A stretch of 64,000 bases of DNA from Flaveria trinervia (Eukaryota; Streptophyta; Magnoliopsida; Asterales; Asteraceae): positions 33,967,190 to 34,031,189 of the forward strand of contig CM046453.1 in NCBI GenBank assembly GCA_025506515.1, read 5' to 3'. Under the pieces are notes generated by a model. It had not been told where the DNA came from. It worked only from the letters and a program-made list of their open reading frames with translations, and searched no databases. Positions 57,121-64,000 of this stretch are shown here, piece after piece (position 1 is the stretch's first letter; the number at the start of each line of letters is the position of its first letter). Position numbers and translations under genes: made by a program.

Positions 57121-59306
57121 CAAGAGGGAAAATTCAGTGAGAAGGTTGATGAAGGGATCTTTCTAGGATACAACATACCGAACAAGAGAATTTACAACAA
57201 TTTAACAGGCCAAGTAGAGGTGTGGTGTAATGTTGATGTTGAGAGATATATCACACCACCTGCTGGGAAGGGGCCTGCCTACTTCTTCGACTATGATGGA
57301 TACTTCAAGACCTTCCACATACCTCTTCCCGCTTCAGAAGACGAGTTGGCAAACAAGATGATGTACGATGTTTTGAAAACACCATCTCAAGATTCAACAA
57401 GTCATGATACTACCAACTCAGGGGGAGCAGTTGATGCGAGTGATTCTTCCTCTAATGAAGACAATGAAGAAAATGATCAGATCAACCAGGATGTACAGGT
57501 TCCGACTTACACAAGTTCACCAGCACCAGCAAGTGATACTTCAGAATCATTAGAACCTCAGACTCCTACTGCCTCCGACCTAGAACCAAATACTCATATT
57601 CTTGACTCTGAGGTGGTTCTTCCAACAACTCCTAGATCACGTCTAATTGTCTGTCATCCATCGGATAATATCATAGGAGATGTGAGATCAGGGGTTCAAA
57701 CTAGAAATCAGCTATACTCAGTTGATTATGCCTCCGTGATGGAAAAAGGATACCTTCACGACAATGCATACCGATGCTTTGTATCTCAGTTTGAACCAAA
57801 GTATGTAAGTGAAGCACTAAATGATGAGGCTTGGGTTAGTGCCATGCAAGAAGAACTTCTTCAGTTTAAGAAGTTAGGTATATGGACACTAGTCGGTAGA
57901 CCTAAAGGTGCTAAACTAATTGGCACCAAATGGGTCTTGAAATGCAAGAAATATTATTAAGGGGTGATTATCAGAAACAAGGCTCGGCTTGTAGTTCAGG
58001 GTTTTTGACAAGTTGAAGGTATTGACTACAACGAAGTATTTGCACCAGTGGCAATGATGGAAGCCATCCGCATCTTTCTTGCCTATGCATCTTATATGAA
58101 AGTCAAAGTTTATCAACTTGATGTGAAGAGTGCATTCCTTCATGGTGAGATCAGAGAAACAGTGTATGTCAGTCAACCCGAGGGATTTGAGGATCCATAT
58201 CATCGGGATAGAGTCTACAAACTCGACAAGGCTCTATACGGGCTTTATCAAGCTCCAAGGGCTTGGTATGAGAAACTTTCAACTGATCTTGTGAAACATG
58301 GATTTCGCAAGGAGTCATTGATTGCACACTGTTTATCAAAGAAAAAGATGGAGATGTACTTCTAGTACAGATCTATGTAGATGACATAATCTTCGGTTCA
58401 AAGAACGAAGAATTATGCAAAGAATTCAAAGTAGTTATGAAGGCGGAGTTTGAGATGAGTGCCATGGGGGAGATGAAGTTCTTTCTCGGGTTACAGGTGG
58501 ATCAGACACCAAATGGAATCTTCTTACATCAGACCAAGTATGTAGGGGATATTCTCAATCGGTTTGACATGGAGAATGCCTCCACAGCTGGCACTCCACT
58601 CGCTACAAACCATGATGTAGCTCCCGATGAGAATGGTGATCTGGTAGATGCCACTATGTACCGAGGGATGATTGGATCTCTCATGTATCTCACTGCATTA
58701 AGACCAGATATCATGTATGCTAGACGTTTATGCTCACGATCTCAGGCAAAGCCTAAGGTGAATCATCTAATTGGGGTCAAAAGGATATTTTGGTATCTAA
58801 AGGGCACACCCACACTTGGGTTATGGTATCCTCATGATGATGACTTTGAACTTATAGCGTATAGTGACTCGGATTACGGCGGATGCAAGATGAACTACAA
58901 GTCTACATGAGCAGGGTGTCAGTTCTTTGGGAGAAGATTAGTAACCTGGCAGTGTAAGAAGCAGACCTCGGTTGCTTTGTCAACCTGTGAAGCCGAATAC
59001 GTTGCTGCTGCAAGCTGTTGTTCCCAAATCATATGGATTCAACAGCAAATGCGGGATTACGGTTTGCATTTCAGTTCCACTCCTATATTTGTTGATAACT
59101 CTGTTGCGATTGCAGTCACTAAGAACCCGGTCCAACATTCTAAGACCAAACACATCGGAATCAAATATCACTTCATACGTGACTGTTTTGAAAAGAATTT
59201 AATCGATGTGATAAAAGTAAACATTGATTTTCAACGCGCTGACCTCTATACAAAGGCTTTTGACAAACCACGTTTTCTATATCCATTAGAGGTCAATGGC
59301 GTTTAA
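57121..59306 (+). pseudogene. pol: Copia A3 pol 3' part, copy 2
   Basis: Same domains as copy 1 and the same inactivating changes at equivalent positions: TAA 57958, TGA near 58006, frameshift near 58340-58370, TGA 58908. Relative to copy 1 the end is shortened by a new stop (GTTTAA, 59302-59306), which removes the last dozen residues. The shared lesions show that the duplication happened after pol had decayed. Confidence 0.9.
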
Positions 59307-59507
59307 AAGAAAAGTCAGGTCATTCCTGAAGATGACCATGTATAGTCCGATACGTCGTGTCTAGTTTCTTTTAAACAAAATAAATTTTAGTGTTATTTAA
59401 GTTTAATTCTCTTGGTTTTTGTTAATGTTAGTTCGTTAATTACACTTAGTGTCTTTTCTTGCTCATTAAAATCCTAAAATGCAAATCCTTAGAGGTTTTA
59501 GTATTTT

Positions 59508-59516
59508 AGGGGGAGA
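59508..59516 (+). other. Internal polypurine tract, A3 copy 2
   Basis: AGGGGGAGA, the duplicate of 56507-56515. Confidence 0.55.
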
Positions 59517-60061
59517 ATAGGTATGAGAAAAAAAACGAGGGAAAAGGAGAGGCAAGCCGATAATAAATAAGATCGTACGTGTGATACCGATTTAATGTGT
59601 GGAATATGATAGTACACAGGTAGAAACCATTTGGGACTTTAAAATATCAAAATTGAAAAAGATGCAAAGTTCAACTATAAGTCTGTGTAGTCTCAGCAAT
59701 ATAAAAGGAAATATGATAGTTAAGCTAGCTACTACTAAGGTAACACAAAAAAGTAGACCTATAGGTTGCTAGACCACAGTTGATAGGTCGGTAGATTCAA
59801 CACAATAGATGACTAGACCTTTTGGTGATCTCAAGATTAAACTAAAATGTTTGGCTAGCTGTGGGTAACACCTTATCCATGGTTAACACAATCAACAAGA
59901 TTCCAATAAGGGGTGATGAGCAAAATAAACGCCACAAAAGTTTGCGTAAGACCAAAGCATGAGCAAAAACACATGAAAAATGCAAATACAATCAAACTGA
60001 TAACCTAGGTTGTTTGTGCTAAAAGAAGAAAAATTGCTCAAACAAGAAGATACATTATGTG

Positions 60062-60168
60062 CCTCTCTGCTGTGCGGTGGCACTGATCTGAGGATAAGCA
60101 TAACCAATATATTCTAGAACTCATTGTTGTTTGCCGCCTCTCTGCTGTGTGATGGCACTGACCTGAGG
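60062..60168 (+). ncRNA. Two copies of the conserved 32-nt hairpin (copia A3)
   Basis: Copies at 60062-60093 (outer CCTC/GAGG, inner GTGC/GCAC, loop GGTG) and 60137-60168 (outer CCTC/GAGG, inner GTGT/GCAC, loop GATG). Both outer and inner arms differ from those in copia C and D, yet still pair. 60169-60960 is T/A-rich spacer in which I see only GATCA(c/t)-rich repeats (about 60760-60900). Confidence 0.6.
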
Positions 60169-60969
60169 ATTGACTTCTCTTTGAAATTTCTATGAATAGT
60201 CGCTTCCTGAACACTACCCTAAGACCGCTAAAAAATCTCCAGAGGATTGTTGATTACCATATGAGTGTGGGATCCACAAATGCTTGTTGAAATAAACAAA
60301 CCTTAAAACGATCACCAAACTGTGTTGAAAGTCTGTGTATGGATTTAAGAGGACAAGTATACTGACACTCACTATGGCTACGATTCTTGAAAGTTATCAG
60401 TGTGGGAATGTAAGCGTACTAGTATGATTTTCTAAATTTGCTAAACGACTCCACATGAAAACAAGGAAAGAGCATCAAAGTTGTTTTTAATAACTTGTCC
60501 TGAATGATTTGAATACCCTGTATGATTCCAACTTGAATTGATCCATGTATGGTTTAAATGATTGAGGCTGCTCTCTCAGAATAATTATTCCTTAGAACTG
60601 CATCTTAGGAATTAACTCTCATAAAAACACAAAAACATGTCTTAATTTTTTAAGTTTTCAGTATTAGTTCTTTTATTTCTATACAAAGTTTGTCAAATTC
60701 AGTATGTTAGTAACGCACTCTGTCATGGAAGTTGATAAGGGACCTTATCATCTAAAAGGTCTTGTTTGAGGTGACCACAAGTGCTTTCAAACAACAATTA
60801 GGTCACATCTGAGGCGACAACTTGTTTAAAAGGATCACGTTTGAGGTGATCAAAAGTTTTTCAAGTTAAAATGATCATGTCTGAGATGATCAAATGATCA
60901 TAATGTTAACTCAACAGTTTAAAAGGGTTTCAATGTCAATTGGTCATAAAGTCAGAAAAAAATACAAGA

Positions 60970-61245
60970 GTATGACCCATTCGCACGAGTAGACATTGAG
61001 TATGGACCATTCAGGCGAATGGACCATACTCATGCATTAAATAGCCGAATGGACATAAGTATGAGCCATCCACCCGAATGGGTTATTAGAACGTGCCATT
61101 TGTTTGATTGGGATTGTGCGACTAAGTCAGTCGACCGACTGAGCTTCAGTCGGCCGACTGAAGGTGATCGACTGAGTCAATTGCCCGACTGAGCTTCATT
61201 CACCCGAATGAACTGAGCAAATGTGTTTAGTCGGCCGATTGAACT
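60970..61245 (+). promoter_or_regulatory. Palindromic A-word array upstream of A3 ORF3
   Basis: Dense copies of TCAGTCG-nn-CGACTGA and ATTC/GAAT variants. 61127-61142 has 7-bp perfect arms. 61144-61163 is a perfect 20-bp palindrome (CTTCAGTCGGCCGACTGAAG). The last word ends about ten bases before the TATA box. Confidence 0.78.
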
Positions 61246-61254
61246 GCGGTTCAG

Positions 61255-61401
61255 TATATAAAGGGAAACAGTCGATCGCATTCTTCTCACCACTCCCAAT
61301 CGCCCTTAAATCGCACATCATACCGTTACTCTGCCCAAATCTCTTTAGATTTCAATTAATCTTCCTTCTTGATATTCTGATATGCGTTAGCTTTCTTACA
61401 G
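61255..61401 (+). promoter_or_regulatory. Putative ORF3 core promoter and first exon (copia A3)
   Basis: TATATAAAG at 61255-61263 is a near-ideal plant TATA box. It is followed by a CT-rich leader (TTCTTCTCACCACTCCC) up to a splice-donor-like ACAG/GTAAAA at 61401/61402. It suggests an independent ORF3 transcript. Confidence 0.55.
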
Positions 61402-61942
61402 GTAAAATGTGATGAAATCACACCAAAATCAGAAGAAATTGGTGCCCTAATTAGTGATTTGCGATTGAAACAAGAACCAAACCACATAATGGCATAATAA
61501 CCCACTGAAACCATGTAAAATGTTAAAAATAAGGTTATTAGGTTATTAGTTAAGTGATTGTGAGTCTAAAGAACCTTTTCACAATGTTTAATTTCATGAT
61601 TTGGTGAAGACTCGAACCTAAGACAACCAAACAGTAAGTCATGCCACTGGTCAGATGGATGAACTCCAATCGCACGATTGAGCCCGACGAATAGGTCAAT
61701 CGGCCGAATCGGACATGCGACTTAGCTCAGTCGGCCGATTGAATCAATCGCAAGATCAGCCAACCGATTGAACTCAGTCGCATGTTCATTCACCCGAATG
61801 AGTCTAGTCGTATGATAGGATAACCGACTGACCACAGTCGCATGATTCATTCGGATGAATGAATCAGAATGAATTCAAACAAGATACTTAGAACTGATTT
61901 GTGTTATCTGAGTATCTAATGATTATGTGTATTGTGTTTCAG
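61402..61942 (+). other. Putative 5' UTR intron of A3 ORF3, carrying a second word array
   Basis: GTAAAATG at 61402 and TTGTGTTTCAG ending at 61942 are good splice signals; the ATG follows four bases later at 61947. The interval (541 bases) is AT-rich and holds a second A-word array at about 61665-61865 (for example CAATCGCACGATTG at 61667-61680). Copia C has the same intron-with-words layout. Confidence 0.5.
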
Positions 61943-61946
61943 ATTG

Positions 61947-63959
61947 ATGGCTGCTAGATGGTCAATCAACCCAAAGCACAACATATGTGCTCATCTAGAC
62001 CATACTACTCGGAATGGCGCCGGGTTTACAAAGATCATCGCATTTCTTAGGCGATCAAGGATCCACAAGGCCATTTCCACTCCTTGCACTCCCTACAGGT
62101 CTTTACACCAGGCATTTTGGGAGAATGCTTTTGTTGATCGATCACAAGAGCCATATGGCATACAAAGCTCTATCTGTGGGATGGCTATCGAGATCACTGC
62201 TGCCGATATTCAGAGAGTACTTGACCTGGGGGACGATACTGATCATCCCACCAAGCTACATCCACTGACAGTAAGAGGATGCTTTCTGAGGATTAAGTAT
62301 GCTTGGGACATCAACTCAGGTGGCACATGTCATATTGAAGTGCATCGCTTCCGGAAGAGGTGGGTTTGATGATCTTTCAGACTAGATCCATAATGCCTAT
62401 GTGGCACTAGTGCTGAACTATCCTTTCAGTTTCTCGAGCATGATCTTATCTTACCTTGTGGAGAATCTGGAGGCAGAGGGTAAGGAGGGTTTTTTCATGT
62501 ACCCTAGATTCTTGTAGCTGATTTTTAATGAGAAGCTGCCATCCCTTCCCAAGGAAAACCACGATGTTGTGGTTTTAGAGATCATGGATGATACGACCCT
62601 GGGTCGTATGAGAGTTTATCGGGGTGAGCAAGTAAAGCTCCAAGTGAAGAGACTGATAGGGCATTTGGCCAATGAGAGTTATGTGGCACCAAGGAGATGT
62701 AAGTGGCGTCACACATATAGCGACTCCGACGACGAGCAGCTACTGCTCCTAGAGCATGACTCTGATGACGATGATAGCGGGGATGAAGGAGATGTAGGAC
62801 CCACTCAACAAACGGTCCCCATTGTTGATATTCCATCTCCAGCATGTGCCCCCACTAGAGACGAAGCAGAGACTACTGGGTTCCACCAGGATTTCATGCC
62901 TGGTGAGGAAGAGGAGGAGTTAGATGAGGAGCCTCTGACTCGGACTGTGTGAAGTAAAGTCGTTCCCACAAAACGAGGGCTCCAGGCGGTCGGTGAACGC
63001 CCAGGCGGATTGGGAGAGACTACTGATGATCTTACTTATACTCCTGATCTGGCAGGCCGCACTCTAGGGGGAGCATCCTCCTCGACTGGATCGAGGAAGA
63101 AAAGGATGGCTCAGCCCCATGGCTTGAAAATGAAGAAACGCAGAATCACCTTTATGACCACCACAGCCAGCACCACAGCTACCACCATTCCACCTACCAC
63201 CACTACCACTACATCCTGTACCACCACTACCAACATTCCACCCACCACTACCACCAGCTCATACACCACTTCCACACCTACTCCACCAGATACACACTAC
63301 CTATCCACCACCACTACAGCTCATCCACAGCCATCCACATCGATACCACCCCAATCTTCTTTACATCCACTACTAGCACCGTAGACCATGGAGTTGGGAC
63401 CTCCTCACAGGTCTCACCTGTTTTTGGATCTGCCTACCCATCTGTCGGGTTGGAGGAGCAGTTGGCTAACCTTAACCGTTAGTGTTGAAGCTGCTAGCGA
63501 CGGATGAAAAGCGAGCCTCTCAGCTTAATCAGCTGATGGAACTTAATGTATCCCAAGCCCAAAGGATAGAGACTCAGAGCCAACAGATTACAGAGCTGAG
63601 AGAGATGGATACATCCTCAGTATAGAGGATACAAGACTTAAAGGCCCAGAACAAGAAGCTTATGCTGAGACTAAGGGATCCAAGATGAGCCCCTAAAGAT
63701 CCAAGAAGGTAATGGAGATGATGGTGATGACAATGATAGTGATGATGATGATGACGATGACTGTGATGATCAAGGGGATGACACTGATGCAGGTGATAAT
63801 GTCGATCATGATGATGATGCTGATGAAGGAGATGCAGCGGCATCTACATCAGCTCAAGGTCAAGAGAGGCGCACAAAGAAAAATCAAGACCAAGGAGCCC
63901 CATCATCTTCTGCTGATCCTACTGACACACCAGCTATTCAAGACAAGAGTAATGTATAG
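61947..63959 (+). pseudogene. Copia A3 ORF3, accessory protein of unknown function
   Basis: The ATG at 61947 (MAARWSINPKHNI) is chosen because it follows the splice acceptor; the in-frame ATG at 61932 lies within the intron. Shared landmarks: GFTKIIAFLRRSRIHKAI, LHQAFWENAF, IEITAADIQRVLDL, and, after a stop at 62367 and a frame change, FFMYPRFL followed by TAG in place of Gln (62515-62517). Then come a Lys/Arg helix, an acidic stretch (62720-62940), a Thr/Pro-rich stretch (63150-63380), a Gln/Leu/Glu coil (about 63490-63690) and an Asp-rich tail, with a final plausible stop TAG at 63957. No signal peptide or membrane span is seen. Function unknown. Confidence 0.65.
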
Positions 63960-64000
63960 TTGTTTATGTTATTTAAATTATGTGTATTTGAATATTGTAT

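Larger units (their letters stand above)
57066..60066 (+). repeat. Tandem duplication, copy 2
   Basis: Direct, head-to-tail copy of 54064-57065. At its right edge the parental sequence continues into the hairpin at 60062-60093. At the internal junction (57061-57067) that hairpin is interrupted after seven bases by the start of the second copy. Confidence 0.93.
54064..64000 (+). mobile_element. Copia A3: third copia A copy, 5'-truncated, with internal tandem duplication and ORF3
   Basis: It starts inside the integrase C-terminus and continues through RT, RNase H and post-pol spacer (twice), hairpins, word array, ORF3 promoter and ORF3. The linker protein (VEVWCNVDVERYITPPAGKGPAYFFDYDGYFK) and RT match A2. 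The palindromic word is the A word. It therefore supplies the 3' half that A1 and A2 lack. The 3' LTR must lie beyond 64000. Confidence 0.85.

Noticed and set aside
61932..61946. ATG at 61932 as the ORF3 start
   Set aside because: It lies before the splice-acceptor-like CAG at 61942; the ATG at 61947 matches the position of the ATG in copia C relative to its acceptor.
63574..63843. His-rich minus-strand frame
   Set aside because: It is the antisense shadow of the Asp-rich (GAT/GAC) tail of A3 ORF3.

Overview
This window looks like nuclear DNA from a flowering plant, probably a eudicot. It is AT-rich and essentially all of it is LTR retrotransposon sequence: plant-type Ty1/copia and Ty3/gypsy gag-pol remnants, initiator-tRNA-Met primer sites, and nested insertions. 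I found no convincing host gene, rRNA, tRNA or CRISPR array. Every element carries stops, frameshifts or active-site losses, so the coding entries are pseudogenes. Family letters (A to E) and lineage names are mine, from domain order and recognisable motifs, not from a tree.

Layout. 20-593: fragment of an E-like copia LTR (minus). 594-12925: copia B, a near-complete 12.3 kb element (+) with gag, pol and an extra ORF3. 12926-13826: gypsy LTR fragment with its polypurine tract (minus). 13836-17717: truncated copia A copy, A1 (minus). 17718-21002: remnant of copia D (+), pol lost, ending in its LTR. 21003-33022: copia C, a near-complete 12 kb element (+), again with ORF3. 33023-40263: Tekay/Del-like gypsy (+) with both LTRs cut. 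40264 to about 54063: copia E (minus), split by a nested copia A copy, A2 (42331-49472, minus, target duplication CTCTT). 54064-64000: third A copy, A3 (+), with a 3.0 kb tandem duplication of its pol end, then non-coding sequence and ORF3; its 3' LTR lies outside the window.

How the parts fit together. Families A, B and C resemble Sirevirus-type copia: long, two zinc knuckles in gag, and an extra ORF downstream of pol. Three features of them are not covered by a standard gag-pol annotation. First, each has its own short palindromic word, repeated many times (A: TCAGTCG-nn-CGACTGA; B: CTTC-n-GAAG; C: CGAAACT-nn-AGTTTCG). In the A LTR, the C LTR and the A3 ORF3 promoter the array stops just before a TATA box. 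Second, ORF3 has what looks like its own promoter, and in A and C a 5' intron. Third, a 32-nt hairpin with compensatory changes is repeated between pol and ORF3 in A, C and D. Family-specific word arrays plus a divergent accessory protein suggest, as a hypothesis only, an element-encoded self-recognition or anti-silencing system comparable in logic to VANC proteins of VANDAL transposons.
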